Shown: positions 32,660 to 41,699 of the stretch, piece by piece
Layout of the letters: the number at the start of each line of letters is the position of its first letter
How positions within the stretch are numbered: position 1 is the stretch's first letter
NCBI GenBank assembly: GCA_945862295.1
Contig: CAMAXT010000007.1
Span: 1-54,637 of the forward strand
Length of the DNA: 54,637 nt
Source: Pseudobacteriovorax antillogorgiicola
Lineage (GTDB): Bacteria; Bdellovibrionota_B; Oligoflexia; Oligoflexales; CAIYRB01
Direction: 5' to 3'
Notes under the pieces: generated by a model
The model's database searches: none
What the model was told of the DNA's origin: nothing
What the model saw: only the letters and a program-made list of their open reading frames with translations
Translations under genes and position numbers: made by a program

Positions 32660-33976
32660 ATGGCTAAGAAGAAATCGAAAAAACCAGAATCCGCTAAGCT
32701 TCAGCCGCAAGATCAGAACGAAGCGGCGCATGAAGAGCTAAACGCTGACGGCGAAGATGAAGTCATTGATCTTTCGGAAGAAGGTCAAGAGACCTTAGCT
32801 GCTGCGCCAGCTTCCGATGATACTGCTTTTGAAGCTAACGAAGTCGCTATCGAAGACCTTGAAGACGAAGGTATGTTAGCCGAACTTGAAGCAGATAGCG
32901 ACGAAGACGCTTTGTCTGAATTTAAAAACTACGAATCACTCGATGATGAATATCCCGAAGACGAGATCTATGCTGAGAACGCTGAGTCTGCCGACATCAC
33001 TGGGCTTCTGACGCCGAAAGAGCGTCGCATGCTCAATATGACGCTTGAAGCGCGTGTCGAAGCAATCTTGTTCGCGTCACAGAAGCCTTTAAAAGCTGCC
33101 GAAATCCTAGAGATATTAGGCGACGAAGACCTAAAAGTTGAATTCATTGAGACGACTCTTTCTGATATCGCTGAGTTTTATAACAATAGAGCCGGTGGTT
33201 TTAGACTTCATTATTTGAAAAGACTCGGATTCCAATTTCAAACCGCAGACAGCGCCGGCGCAATCATGGAAAAAATGTTTGCGTCTCGCCCACGTCCGAT
33301 TAGCCGTGCAGCTCTCGAAACCCTCGCAATCATTTCATACCGTCAGCCGGTTACCCGTGCTGAAGTTGAATTTATCCGCGGTGTTGACGCCGGTAGTATC
33401 TTTAAAACGCTACTTGAGCGCGATCTTATTAAGTGTACTGGCCGCAAAGAGATCGTCGGCCGTCCGATGCTTTTTGGCACCTCCGATGACTTCTTGAAGG
33501 TCTTTAACCTGAGCAGCATCAAGGACCTTCCGCCGCTAGAATCGTTCCAGCCGTCGCGTGAAATCGTTCAGGGCGCAATGGATAGAATCGCAGAAGGTCC
33601 AGATGATTTAGTGGACATTGAGCAGTATATTGCCGATAACTCGGGTGGTGAAACCCTTGAGGCTGAAGGCACAGAGGACGAGTCCGAGAAACTCCAAGCG
33701 TCATCTGATGCCGAAGCAGTTGAAGCAAAGTCTGCTGAAAGCGAAGACGACGACAACGCTGACCTGCTCGAAAGTGTAGCGAATGAATTACACGGTGATC
33801 GCGAGCGTTCACCACGTGCATTTGGTGCGAGCAAAACACCGAGTGCAACTACAGAAGAAAGTGAGCCGGAAACCTTATCTCCGGCAGAGGACATAGATGG
33901 AACCGATACGGATACAGAAGTGGCTTTCTCAGATGGGGATAGCGTCCCGCCGAGAAGCGGAGACTTGGATCAGTGA
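32660..33976 (+). CDS. scpB: Segregation and condensation protein B with long acidic tails
   Basis: 438 residues, about twice the usual 180-220. The core (about 125-295) has the paired winged-helix signatures VEAILFASQKPLKAAEIL, LETLAIISYRQPVTRAEVE and LLERDLIKCTGRKEIVGRP. It is flanked by an acidic, disordered N-terminal region (1-115, rich in Glu/Asp/Ala) and a similar C-terminal one (300-438). ScpB dimers bind ScpA in the SMC complex. The last 80 bases overlap the start of rluB in another frame. Confidence 0.92.
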   Translation: MAKKKSKKPESAKLQPQDQNEAAHEELNADGEDEVIDLSEEGQETLAAAPASDDTAFEANEVAIEDLEDEGMLAELEADSDEDALSEFKNYESLDDEYPEDEIYAENAESADITGLLTPKERRMLNMTLEARVEAILFASQKPLKAAEILEILGDEDLKVEFIETTLSDIAEFYNNRAGGFRLHYLKRLGFQFQTADSAGAIMEKMFASRPRPISRAALETLAIISYRQPVTRAEVEFIRGVDAGSIFKTLLERDLIKCTGRKEIVGRPMLFGTSDDFLKVFNLSSIKDLPPLESFQPSREIVQGAMDRIAEGPDDLVDIEQYIADNSGGETLEAEGTEDESEKLQASSDAEAVEAKSAESEDDDNADLLESVANELHGDRERSPRAFGASKTPSATTEESEPETLSPAEDIDGTDTDTEVAFSDGDSVPPRSGDLDQ

Positions 33977-34649
33977 AGGCCGGATCTCAATCAACGGCCG
34001 GAAGATAACTGAGCAAGGCACAAAGATCATTCCAGGTGTGGACAAGGTTGAAATCAACGGCAAAGCCGTCGCAGCGGAACCGCCGCCACGCGTTTATTGG
34101 ATGCTGCACAAGCCTGATGAAGTCTTAACAACTCGTCAGGATGATTTTCAGCGCACAACAATTTACGACCTACCGATGCTGAAGAATCTACCGTTTCTCA
34201 TTGCGCCAGTTGGCCGCCTTGACTATCGGACAGAAGGGTTGTTGCTACTAACCAATGACGGTGAGCTCGCCAACCGTCTTTGTCACCCTAAATTCAAAGT
34301 GCCACGCTTTTACCACGTGTTGGTCAATACCAGACTCTCAGCTGACGAAGAAGCGGCCATCAAAAATGGTGTAAAACTCGACGATGGTATGACGCTTCGA
34401 ACCCAGTTGTCCTACGCGGAGGGGAAAAACCTAGGTGCCTCAAAAGGCAGCTGGTACCGCATTACAGTCTTTGAAGGTCGGAACCGCTTGGTTCGCCGCC
34501 TCTTCGAACACTTTAATCACAAAGTCGTTAAATTGATTCGAGTTGGATTTGGCGATATCGTTTTGCCAGAGGATTTAAAACCCGGTGAATATACCCAGCT
34601 GAAATCAGATCAAATCAAGCAGCTGAAAGACCTCACTGGCCTGACATAA
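33897..34649 (+). CDS. rluB: 23S rRNA pseudouridine synthase RluB-type
   Basis: 250 residues: an S4 RNA-binding domain (IRIQKWLSQMGIASRREAE, about 4-60), then the RsuA/RluB/E/F catalytic domain with the nucleophile Asp in PVGRLDYRTEGLLLLTNDGEL (about 100-120) and GRNRLVRRLFEHFNHKVVKLIRV. It modifies uridine in 23S rRNA, by analogy position 2605. The start lies inside scpB, 80 bases before its end, with an AGAGG site. The S4 domain needs this start, so the overlap is real. scpA-scpB-rluB is a widespread gene order. Confidence 0.92.
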   Translation: MEPIRIQKWLSQMGIASRREAETWISEGRISINGRKITEQGTKIIPGVDKVEINGKAVAAEPPPRVYWMLHKPDEVLTTRQDDFQRTTIYDLPMLKNLPFLIAPVGRLDYRTEGLLLLTNDGELANRLCHPKFKVPRFYHVLVNTRLSADEEAAIKNGVKLDDGMTLRTQLSYAEGKNLGASKGSWYRITVFEGRNRLVRRLFEHFNHKVVKLIRVGFGDIVLPEDLKPGEYTQLKSDQIKQLKDLTGLT

Positions 34650-34666
34650 TTTAAGGGAAAGCGCAG

Positions 34667-35644
34667 ATGAAACTTGCAACGATCAAAGACAAGTCACGAG
34701 ACGGTCGATTAGTGGTAGTGAGTTCTGATAACAAGAAGTTTGCACTAGCAGATTCTGTTGCTCCCACTCTGCAGCATGCACTTGATAACTGGCAGGAAAC
34801 ATCTTCAGGTTTGCAAAAGATCTACGCCGATTTAAATAGCGGTAAGGTTGCTGGCGAGAAGGTTGATACCACTCGTCTAGCTGCGCCACTTCCTAGAGCT
34901 TATGAATGGATCGATGGGTCAGCCTACATCAATCACATCGTCCTAGTTCGTAAAGCGCGCGGTGCAGAGCCACCTCCGACACTAAAGACAGATCCGCTTG
35001 TATACCAAGGCGGTTCCGGTGTCCTCATTGGCGCCAATGATCCAATCATGATTAAGAACACTGATTGGGGTCTCGATTTTGAATCTGAAGTTTGCGTCGT
35101 CCTCGGCGATACACCTCAAGGCACGAAAAAAGAAGACGCTGCGAAATATATCCGCCTCATCATGCTAGCGAACGATGTCTCTCTGAGAAACCTCGTTCCC
35201 GGAGAGCTTGAAAAAGGCTTCGGCTTTTTCTGCTCTAAACCAGCAACTGGTTTCTCGCCTTTTGCTGTTACCCCGGACGAACTTGGACCCGCATGGAAAG
35301 AAGGCCGTGTCCATTTACCACTGCTCACTACCCTCAATGGTAAGAAATTCGGCGATCCTAACGCTGGACCGGAAATGTTTTTCTCTTTCTTTGAACTTAT
35401 TGAGCACATCTGTAAAACTAGAGCATATACCGCGGGTACCATCTTAGGCAGCGGCACTGTTTCTAATGAAGACCGTTCGCGCGGATCTTCTTGTTTGGCA
35501 GAAGTGCGCATGATCGAGAAAATCGACGAAGGTGCGTCCAGAACTCCATTTATGAAACCGGGTGACCGGGTCGAAATCGAGATGTTCGACGCTAAGAACC
35601 ACTCAATTTTCGGTAAGATCGATCAGCAAGTTAAACAGCTCTAG
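34667..35644 (+). CDS. Fumarylacetoacetate hydrolase family protein
   Basis: 325 residues. The FAH fold is shown by the metal-binding region LDFESEVCVVLGDTPQGT (Glu pair), RLIMLANDVSLRNLVP, and PGDRVEIEMFD near the end. Members hydrolyse C-C bonds of acyl-pyruvates or decarboxylate oxaloacetate. The SAYINHIVLVRKARGAEPPP and YQGGSGVLIG segments resemble fumarylacetoacetases of aromatic amino-acid breakdown more than the short FahD1 type, but no neighbouring catabolic gene confirms this. It follows rluB by 17 bases and is probably in the same operon. Confidence 0.85.
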   Translation: MKLATIKDKSRDGRLVVVSSDNKKFALADSVAPTLQHALDNWQETSSGLQKIYADLNSGKVAGEKVDTTRLAAPLPRAYEWIDGSAYINHIVLVRKARGAEPPPTLKTDPLVYQGGSGVLIGANDPIMIKNTDWGLDFESEVCVVLGDTPQGTKKEDAAKYIRLIMLANDVSLRNLVPGELEKGFGFFCSKPATGFSPFAVTPDELGPAWKEGRVHLPLLTTLNGKKFGDPNAGPEMFFSFFELIEHICKTRAYTAGTILGSGTVSNEDRSRGSSCLAEVRMIEKIDEGASRTPFMKPGDRVEIEMFDAKNHSIFGKIDQQVKQL

Positions 35645-35656
35645 ATCGGTGACAAA

Positions 35657-36460
35657 ATGAAAATTTATATCAGTGCTGACATCGAAGGCTGCGCGGGCAT
35701 GGCTGCGCCGTCGGAAGCGAATCCTGAGCACTCGGATATTAGGTACTTTCAAGAGCAGATGACCCTGGAAGTCAACGCTGCTTGTGAAGGTGCACTCGCT
35801 GCTGGTGCGACTGAAATCTATGTCAAAGACGCACACTGGACTGGTCGTAACATCAATCCCCGGCGTTTACCGAAGCAGGTACGTATTATTAGGGGGTGGA
35901 CGGGTCATCCGTTTAGCATGATGGCAGAGCTTGATCGTACCTTCTCAGGCGCTGTGTTTATCGGATACCATGACCGCGCAGGATCTGGCGGTAATCCGCT
36001 TGCCCATACGTTTTCCGGCCGCGTTGTTTCCGAAATGCGGATTAACGGTGTACCGGTTTCAGAATTTCATGTGAATACTTTCATTGCGTCGTCAGTGAGT
36101 GTGCCCGTGCTTTTTCTTTCTGGTGATCAAAAGCTCTGTGATACGGCGAAGAGATTTCACGAAACACTAGAGGTTGTGCCGACGATGACGGGCATCGGTG
36201 CGGCGACTGTCAGTATACATCCCGACCTTGCAATCGATAGTATTAGAGCTGGTGTACAACGAGCCTGTGCAGGTGATATCAAGCGTATTCCTTTGCCGAG
36301 CGCATCCGCATACGCTATCGAAATTGATTTCAAACAGCCCGAGGGTGCTTACAGAAGTTCATTCTATCCTGGCGTTAAACAGGTTTCTGACACGACTCTG
36401 GCTTATACTTCAAAAGACTTTTTTGACATTGCGACCATGATTCACTATTGCGTGCGGTGA
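35657..36460 (+). CDS. M55 family D-aminopeptidase (DppA-like)
   Basis: 267 residues, the normal length for M55. The zinc ligands are in ISADIEGC (Asp8, Glu10) and VKDAHWTGRNINP (His60), with FIGYHDRAG (His105) and a further His-Glu region (HTFSGRVVSEMRINGVPVSE). DppA from Bacillus cleaves D-Ala-D-Ala and related D-peptides; similar use on cell-wall peptides is likely here. No dipeptide transporter lies beside it. It follows the FAH gene by 12 bases, and the next gene starts 7 bases after it. Confidence 0.9.
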   Translation: MKIYISADIEGCAGMAAPSEANPEHSDIRYFQEQMTLEVNAACEGALAAGATEIYVKDAHWTGRNINPRRLPKQVRIIRGWTGHPFSMMAELDRTFSGAVFIGYHDRAGSGGNPLAHTFSGRVVSEMRINGVPVSEFHVNTFIASSVSVPVLFLSGDQKLCDTAKRFHETLEVVPTMTGIGAATVSIHPDLAIDSIRAGVQRACAGDIKRIPLPSASAYAIEIDFKQPEGAYRSSFYPGVKQVSDTTLAYTSKDFFDIATMIHYCVR

Positions 36461-36467
36461 GGGCTCG

Positions 36468-37097
36468 ATGAAAAACTTTATTCTAAGTCTTGTTTTGGTC
36501 GCGTCATCTAGCGCGCAGGCGGAGATCTTTCTTGGCGAAGAACCGAAGGCAAAAACGGAGCAAGTCAAGCAACGCAGCGAACCAGAAGCGCCTCGCGAAA
36601 TGACTAGCAAGAAGACTGCTAGTGCACCGGACCAGAATGGAACCCTTGGTTTCTCAACGAGCCTTGGAGCCGGTGCAAACTTTTTTGCTGCTAGTGCTAT
36701 GCTCGTCTACAACTTCAATAAGTATCTTGCCCTGGCTACAGTCTACGATTACGAACGCCTAGAATCTGGAAATGACTTTGGTGAAGAGTATGGACCCGAG
36801 CTACTTGCTCTTCTAAAGATCCCTAACCCAACTGTCGTGACCCCAGTCGCTGGTGCGGGACCAGGATATATCCAATGGAACCGCGCTCACAAAGACGTGA
36901 TGTTTGATGACAACCAAGGTCCGATATTGACCGCATATTGCGGCGTCAACATTGCACTCTCAAAATACTTTGGTGTCGGCATTCATCGCCGTCGCACCGA
37001 GTACTTGCGCGATGCTCCAATCCTCTACGCTGACCGCAAAACCGAAGAAAGCCAGCGCCGCATCGATAACAGTATTGGCTTCTATGCCGCGTTCTAA
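36468..37097 (+). CDS. Outer-membrane beta-barrel-like protein
   Basis: 209 residues. A signal peptide (MKNFILSLVLVASSSAQA) is followed by a charged segment rich in Lys/Glu/Pro (about 22-55), then an aromatic-rich barrel-like part (LGFSTSLGAGANFF, LVYNFNKYLALATVYDY, VAGAGPGYIQW, CGVNIALSKYFGVGIHRRR) that ends on Phe, as many barrel proteins do. Size and pattern suit an eight-stranded barrel. No family is recognised. It is the last gene of the scpA-led operon. Confidence 0.7.
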   Translation: MKNFILSLVLVASSSAQAEIFLGEEPKAKTEQVKQRSEPEAPREMTSKKTASAPDQNGTLGFSTSLGAGANFFAASAMLVYNFNKYLALATVYDYERLESGNDFGEEYGPELLALLKIPNPTVVTPVAGAGPGYIQWNRAHKDVMFDDNQGPILTAYCGVNIALSKYFGVGIHRRRTEYLRDAPILYADRKTEESQRRIDNSIGFYAAF

Positions 37098-37103
37098 TTT
37101 GAC

Positions 37104-37129
37104 AAAAAAACGGCGCCGTAAGGCGCCGT
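37104..37129 (-). terminator. Rho-independent terminator after the Asn/Glu-rich lipoprotein gene
   Basis: ACGGCGCC (37110-37117), loop GTAA, GGCGCCGT (37122-37129). On the minus strand the stem is followed by a seven-T run. It lies between two convergent genes and may also stop the plus-strand operon. Confidence 0.88.
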
Positions 37130-37150
37130 AGTTCTTGGTATCTAAAAAAA

Positions 37151-37798
37151 TTAGTTCCAGCCTTTGCCTTGATTCGGACGAGCGACACCTTTGTCGGACA
37201 TCGCATCAACTGGAACATAAGCACCTGTCGAGATTCTCAACCAGCCGTTCTCTTCCCAAGTAACAGGATGATCGCCAGTTTCCAATGTGAAGACGGGCGA
37301 ACCGCCAGGTGCATTTACAACTTGAATGCTGCTTTTTACGTAGCGAACCCGTCCACCAGGGACTGGAGAGCGTTCAGAAGTTGCTGGTGCAGCTGCGGGT
37401 GCGGCCACCGGGGCAGCCATTGCTGCGGGATTCATTGGAGCTGATGTGTTTACAGCTTGATTGCCACCACCAGTGTTATCTAGAGTTGGATCGATATTCT
37501 CACCGGTATTTTCAGCTTCCTGTTGGCCACCGTTTTCGTTTTCGAACTCGTTGCCAGTCTCGCTATTGACGTCTGCGCCCTGTTCGCCTTGTTCATTTTC
37601 GAATTCGTTTTCAGAGTTTTCTTGGCCGTTGCCTTCTGCGGCATCGTCCTCACCGAGATTTCCCTGTTGGTTTTGCTCATTCGATACTTCGAGTTCTTCT
37701 TCGTCTTGTTGAGACGATGAGCAAGCAGTCGAAAGCATTAGAGCTGCGCCTGTAAGTAGAATTGAGACATTACGCACGATGCTGTTGTCGATTTTCAT
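37151..37798 (-). CDS. Lipoprotein with low-complexity Asn/Glu/Gly-rich stretch and SH3-like end
   Basis: 215 residues from the ATG at 37798, which has AGGA eight bases upstream; an ATG three codons earlier overlaps that site. The lipobox is LSTAC. Residues about 30-105 are a disordered stretch with repeated NEFENE, EQG and GQE words, followed by a Pro/Ala/Met hinge. The last 70 residues (GRVRYVKSSIQVVNAPGG, FTLETGDHPVTWEENGWLRI, GAYVPVDAM) resemble a bacterial SH3-like domain that binds peptidoglycan. The likely design is a lipid anchor, a flexible arm and a wall-binding head. Confidence 0.75.
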   Translation of the reverse strand: MKIDNSIVRNVSILLTGAALMLSTACSSSQQDEEELEVSNEQNQQGNLGEDDAAEGNGQENSENEFENEQGEQGADVNSETGNEFENENGGQQEAENTGENIDPTLDNTGGGNQAVNTSAPMNPAAMAAPVAAPAAAPATSERSPVPGGRVRYVKSSIQVVNAPGGSPVFTLETGDHPVTWEENGWLRISTGAYVPVDAMSDKGVARPNQGKGWN

Positions 37799-38027
37799 GT
37801 GAAACATCCTGTTTCAAAAAATTATGGATTACTTCTTGTTAATCCTTCATCAGAGTATTCGGTGGTCGATGGAAAAAGTTTAGTTGGTGAAATCCTGAAG
37901 TGTGTCGGAGAGCCTTAGAAAATTTCGGTATAATCACGATTTGTCCTATAATTCTCTGAGATTTCGGATCTGTTTCGATTTAGCGCCCCAGCGGGTTTGC
38001 GTTCTAGATACGAGGCAGAATTAAAGG

Positions 38028-38062
38028 AAAAACCGGCATAGTTTTTAACTAGTGCCGGTTTT
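38028..38062 (-). terminator. Rho-independent terminator after the 557-residue lipoprotein gene
   Basis: AACCGGCA (38031-38038) pairs with TGCCGGTT (38053-38060). On the minus strand it ends in a T run of five. It lies 22 bases past the stop. Confidence 0.8.
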
Positions 38063-38083
38063 GGAAACGATTGTCGTAGGTGT

Positions 38084-39757
38084 TTAGTCTGGCTTTGCAT
38101 CACCAATAGGCTTCAGGTTATCGCCGATAGCTGGTGGTGTAACGTATTTCGAAGAATCGGTATTGCGAAACAATTCGTAACCTGCATCTTCATCTATCTC
38201 TGCAGTGTCTATCTCATAGACGCCAGCCGTTTCGTTAAACTTATAACATTGGCGCGTGATAATGCCGCCTCTTTGGTTTGTAACAAACTCGGCAGCTAGA
38301 GTACTGTCGTTTACAAGCGGTGTGTACCACTTAGCAACGCCACCATTTTTTGTACAGGTTCTATAGGCCCCGTCGGAGTCGCTACCAGTTGTGATAGTGC
38401 AACCTCCATTTTCAAAAAATGGGTGGTAATAGCCATTCGGCTCTAGAGTGACGCTGCCTTTGATTCCCGATGCAATAGAATAGCCATTGCCAACGTTTGA
38501 TTTACTCAGGGCAGCTCCACTTGTTGCACAGCCTTTTTTAACTCCGTCTACAATCTCAAGTTTAGCAACCATACCGCGAGCAGCTTCGTTGTAGTTAGAT
38601 CCTGGGTTTTGCCAGTAGGAGAATGTACCCTCGTCGGTATCTGGATTGCTTTGAAAAGTAATCAACGTTTGGCCTGACACGTCGGCATTATGATCATAGT
38701 AGGAGCCATCCGCCTTCTTACCTTTGCCGTAGTTCTGGTCGCTTTCTGCAACTGAAAAATCTCTGTGTGCATTGAAATCTAACTGGCCATCCGCACCGAT
38801 CGCAGTCGCTAAAAGATCTGCCGCGACACCTGCGCGGCGAAGTTCGGCACTCATTCGGTAGGTGCCATCTTCTAGTCTGGTTTTAGAGTAGGCGACTGTC
38901 ATGATCATGACCTTGTCACTGCCAGTACGGTCAACGATTGTTGATAGTGAGCCGTAATACAAAGACGGATCTGTAAAGCTAGGAATGTGCACCAGAATCA
39001 CTGTGCGGCTTGAATCGCCAAAAGTCATTTTCACAGTAGAACGAAACAGGGGATTACCATCAGCATCATCTTCTAATCTTTCTAAAATCGCTTTCTCGAT
39101 GGCTGCGGCACCTTTATTTGCAAATGCGGAGGATAGAATTTCCTTTAGATCGAGTTGATCGCCGGTGTTAGCAGGAAGAGTTACAGTTGGATCGGCTTTT
39201 TTTGCTTGGCAAAGCATCATCGCAATTGTGCCTTTTGCTTTGTCGAGCATGTCATTGATTTGGGTCGCTCTGTTTTTTGCGTATGCTACAAGGCATGCTT
39301 CGTTGTTTGTATTGAGGCCATTCTTGGTGCCGCGTAGTCCGTCGCTGCCGCGGCTACCGTAGATCATGTCTTGGTCAAACTCGTAGCAGTTTTCATTAGT
39401 ATCGGTCGGTGACTGCCGCGAGAGTGCAGGCGAGAAGCAACTTTCTGCTTGGCCGCTAGCTATTTGTTCTTCTTCAGCAGCGCGTTCTTTGATCGGTCGG
39501 CTAGCTTCGACCGATGCTTCGTCTTCCGCCAAACGAAGAGAGCTACCGGATGCATCCGTAAATACTGCGAGACCGAGTTGTCCAGGATACACAGCTGAGA
39601 GTGAGGTTCCGTCCCCAACAGCTCCGCTCCCAGAAAACACAGGTGGGAGCGACGTTTCCGCTTCGTCATTATCTTTGTCTTTCTTTTTGCAACTTGTACT
39701 AATTGCAAATGCAACGACTGCTATTGTTGAAATTTTCAGTGCATGTTTGAGTTTCAT
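38084..39757 (-). CDS. Large lipoprotein of unknown function
   Basis: 557 residues. A lipoprotein signal ends ISTSC (Cys23), followed by a charged KKKDKDNDE tail. The mature protein has several Cys spread over its length (ESCFSPAL, NENCYEFDQDM, NEACLVAY, MLCQAKK, RQCYKFNET), suggesting disulfides, and a central predicted beta-rich part (FRSTVKMTFGDSSRTVILVHI, KVMIMTVAYSKTRL). I do not recognise a family. It is divergent from the next gene and ends in its own terminator, so it is expressed alone. Confidence 0.7.
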   Translation of the reverse strand: MKLKHALKISTIAVVAFAISTSCKKKDKDNDEAETSLPPVFSGSGAVGDGTSLSAVYPGQLGLAVFTDASGSSLRLAEDEASVEASRPIKERAAEEEQIASGQAESCFSPALSRQSPTDTNENCYEFDQDMIYGSRGSDGLRGTKNGLNTNNEACLVAYAKNRATQINDMLDKAKGTIAMMLCQAKKADPTVTLPANTGDQLDLKEILSSAFANKGAAAIEKAILERLEDDADGNPLFRSTVKMTFGDSSRTVILVHIPSFTDPSLYYGSLSTIVDRTGSDKVMIMTVAYSKTRLEDGTYRMSAELRRAGVAADLLATAIGADGQLDFNAHRDFSVAESDQNYGKGKKADGSYYDHNADVSGQTLITFQSNPDTDEGTFSYWQNPGSNYNEAARGMVAKLEIVDGVKKGCATSGAALSKSNVGNGYSIASGIKGSVTLEPNGYYHPFFENGGCTITTGSDSDGAYRTCTKNGGVAKWYTPLVNDSTLAAEFVTNQRGGIITRQCYKFNETAGVYEIDTAEIDEDAGYELFRNTDSSKYVTPPAIGDNLKPIGDAKPD

Positions 39758-40084
39758 AAGATGTTCGTCCTGGAGTTATTATTTTAAAGACAAACCTATC
39801 ATCGGAGAGGGTGGCTAAAACCTTTGGTATTTTAGAGATAGTACTTACAGATCACGATGTTGCGAAACGTGAGGGTGTAAAAAATGCTATGGGTGGTGGT
39901 CTGGATTGACCAGTGCTTCGGCGATGCAAGTGGCATGTCTGATCCTTAGATACCCTGTCATCAATCGAATCATAAAAAATATAAAAATATCTTTTAGTTA
40001 TACCACTTCAAACCTGGTCTCTCCCTTGCATTTACATGGATCTGATTTACACACTCTGCACCTGAAACTAATTTCGGAGACCCT
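39758..40084. other. 327-base divergent intergenic region
   Basis: It separates two divergent lipoprotein genes and should hold both promoters. The part near 39970-40005 is very A/T-rich. GGTCTC at 40016-40021 is complementary to GAGACC at 40077-40082, which overlaps the GGAG ribosome site of the plus-strand gene, so a leader fold could mask translation. No coding signal seen. Confidence 0.4.
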
Positions 40085-40624
40085 ATGAAAATCGCAGTCG
40101 TTGTTGTGATTTCCTCAGTAGCTGTAGCGATCGCAGCTGGTTGTTCACGCGCAGCTAGTCATTCTGCTATCGCTGATGCGGCTACAGCGACAGTTGCAGA
40201 TTATTCATGTCAAATTGATGCTGGTCGCCAGCAAGCAGATGTTTTGCCAGCTGAAGGCACAATTCAATTCAAATACTCAGTCGATGGAAACAATGCTGAG
40301 CTTCTAGATTTAGTCGGGTTTGTCTCGACCAATTACGATTTCAATGTTGAAAGTAACGGCGGCGAAAAAAAGATTGCGAATTATACCGGAGTATTCAGTG
40401 GCAACTTTAAAAATCATGAAGCATACCGACCAACCGTCTATACCAATCACTTCAAATTTAATAACTTCGATGCGAAGGTAACTAGCCGGCACGACGGTGG
40501 CGGCATGCGGGGTTACTTAGTGGTTAAAAAAGACAATGGTTCTGATAAAATCGATGCCCACTATGTGTTTCAAGCTGGCGATCATATCGGCGGAACAATC
40601 GATATGACATGTGCAAAAAAATAG
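40085..40624 (+). CDS. Small lipoprotein of unknown function
   Basis: 179 residues. The signal ends AIAAGC (Cys20). The mature part is beta-rich with Asn/Gly/Tyr (IQFKYSVDGNNAELLDLVGF, YTGVFSGNFKNHEAYRP, HYVFQAGDHIGGTIDMTC) and one further Cys pair, suggesting a compact periplasmic beta-sandwich. No family recognised. A GGAG site lies six bases before the ATG, and a strong terminator follows. Confidence 0.7.
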   Translation: MKIAVVVVISSVAVAIAAGCSRAASHSAIADAATATVADYSCQIDAGRQQADVLPAEGTIQFKYSVDGNNAELLDLVGFVSTNYDFNVESNGGEKKIANYTGVFSGNFKNHEAYRPTVYTNHFKFNNFDAKVTSRHDGGGMRGYLVVKKDNGSDKIDAHYVFQAGDHIGGTIDMTCAKK

Positions 40625-40641
40625 TATTTTACTGCTGTTTG

Positions 40642-40676
40642 AAAAGCTTGACTCGCTGAGTGAGTTCAAGCTTTTT
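40642..40676. terminator. Bidirectional terminator between convergent genes
   Basis: AAAAGCTTGA (40642-40651) pairs with TCAAGCTTTT (40666-40675), extended by CTC/GAG. It has A and T runs on both sides and is shared by the flanking convergent lipoprotein genes. Confidence 0.85.
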
Positions 40677-40682
40677 GCATTT

Positions 40683-41672
40683 TCAGTTGCATTGATCTTC
40701 GTAAATATTTTTTAGCGAGCTTTCTAGAATCTGCTCGCAGCTTCCATAACGGATGATTCTATTTTGCTTCGCATCTTCTTTGAAACCTATGGCCGCTAAT
40801 TCCGGAACCACTTCTTTCTCGTATAAGACACCCCAAGGAATTGCAATGCTATTGAACTGAGTGACTGCGTCTCGGATGGAGTTTTTCAATGTCTTTTTTC
40901 GATAGTCATCCCAGATTTGATACATCAAATCAATCGACTCTGACTTTTGAAACCAATTCAAGTATTCCTGGCCCTTGGTTGACCGTTTCTTGATAGATTT
41001 TTGAATTTCATTTTCAAATATCAAAGCTCGAATAAACTGAATTTCTTCAGGCGCAGAACCTAGATCAACATCTCCCCAAATGGATGTGGCCTTTTCAAAC
41101 TTCGAAAAATCGAGGACATCATATTGATAAAATATATTTAGTTCCCCTTGTTTCTGCGGATGCCGAGTTTTGTAAGAGTCTCGCGCGGCCATCATTTTTG
41201 GAGACATGTTGTCTTTGCAAGTTTCATCTAAAAGAAGGTCCTTTGCGCGAATTTGTGCAAGACTTGTTACTAACTTATCTCGGTAGGCTTCCTTAGTCAT
41301 TCCTTCTGTTCGCGGAATAAGTTCTTCTGCAAACGTTTCTATGTTCAAGCCCAATGTGGAAGATGTGCAAATTACTTGCTCAATAACTATTGCGCCACCT
41401 GCAGCATCCTTGTTTAGAAATGCAGAAAGCTCGTTTTTTGTAGACTCAAAGTATGCTTTGGTACCGAAGTGAACTTTTGGAAAAAATGCAGCTGTCTTTG
41501 TCCCGCTACCGTCAGCCTTGTAGAAGTATCGAACGGTATAATCAATGGACTTGGGGTTCGAGCCCGAATTCCCATGCACGCATCCACTAAAAACTACAAA
41601 TGCGATAAAAAAGTTGTTATTCGGGAAACCAAGATTTTTTTCCACCTGAAAAATTTTGTTGCGATTTGGCAT
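40683..41672 (-). CDS. Lipoprotein of unknown function
   Basis: 329 residues as the open frame; a TTG 14 codons in (the Leu of LGFPNNN) follows AGGTGG and may be the true start, as it begins a normal lipoprotein signal ending VFSGC. The mature protein is mostly helical and charged, with scattered Cys (VICTSSTLG, DETCKDNM, GSCEQIL, YEDQC). No family recognised. The gene ends at a shared terminator and is followed upstream by the SDR gene on the same strand. Confidence 0.6.
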   Translation of the reverse strand: MPNRNKIFQVEKNLGFPNNNFFIAFVVFSGCVHGNSGSNPKSIDYTVRYFYKADGSGTKTAAFFPKVHFGTKAYFESTKNELSAFLNKDAAGGAIVIEQVICTSSTLGLNIETFAEELIPRTEGMTKEAYRDKLVTSLAQIRAKDLLLDETCKDNMSPKMMAARDSYKTRHPQKQGELNIFYQYDVLDFSKFEKATSIWGDVDLGSAPEEIQFIRALIFENEIQKSIKKRSTKGQEYLNWFQKSESIDLMYQIWDDYRKKTLKNSIRDAVTQFNSIAIPWGVLYEKEVVPELAAIGFKEDAKQNRIIRYGSCEQILESSLKNIYEDQCN

Positions 41673-41699
41673 GTGATAATGCTTCGCGATTTGAGATTC

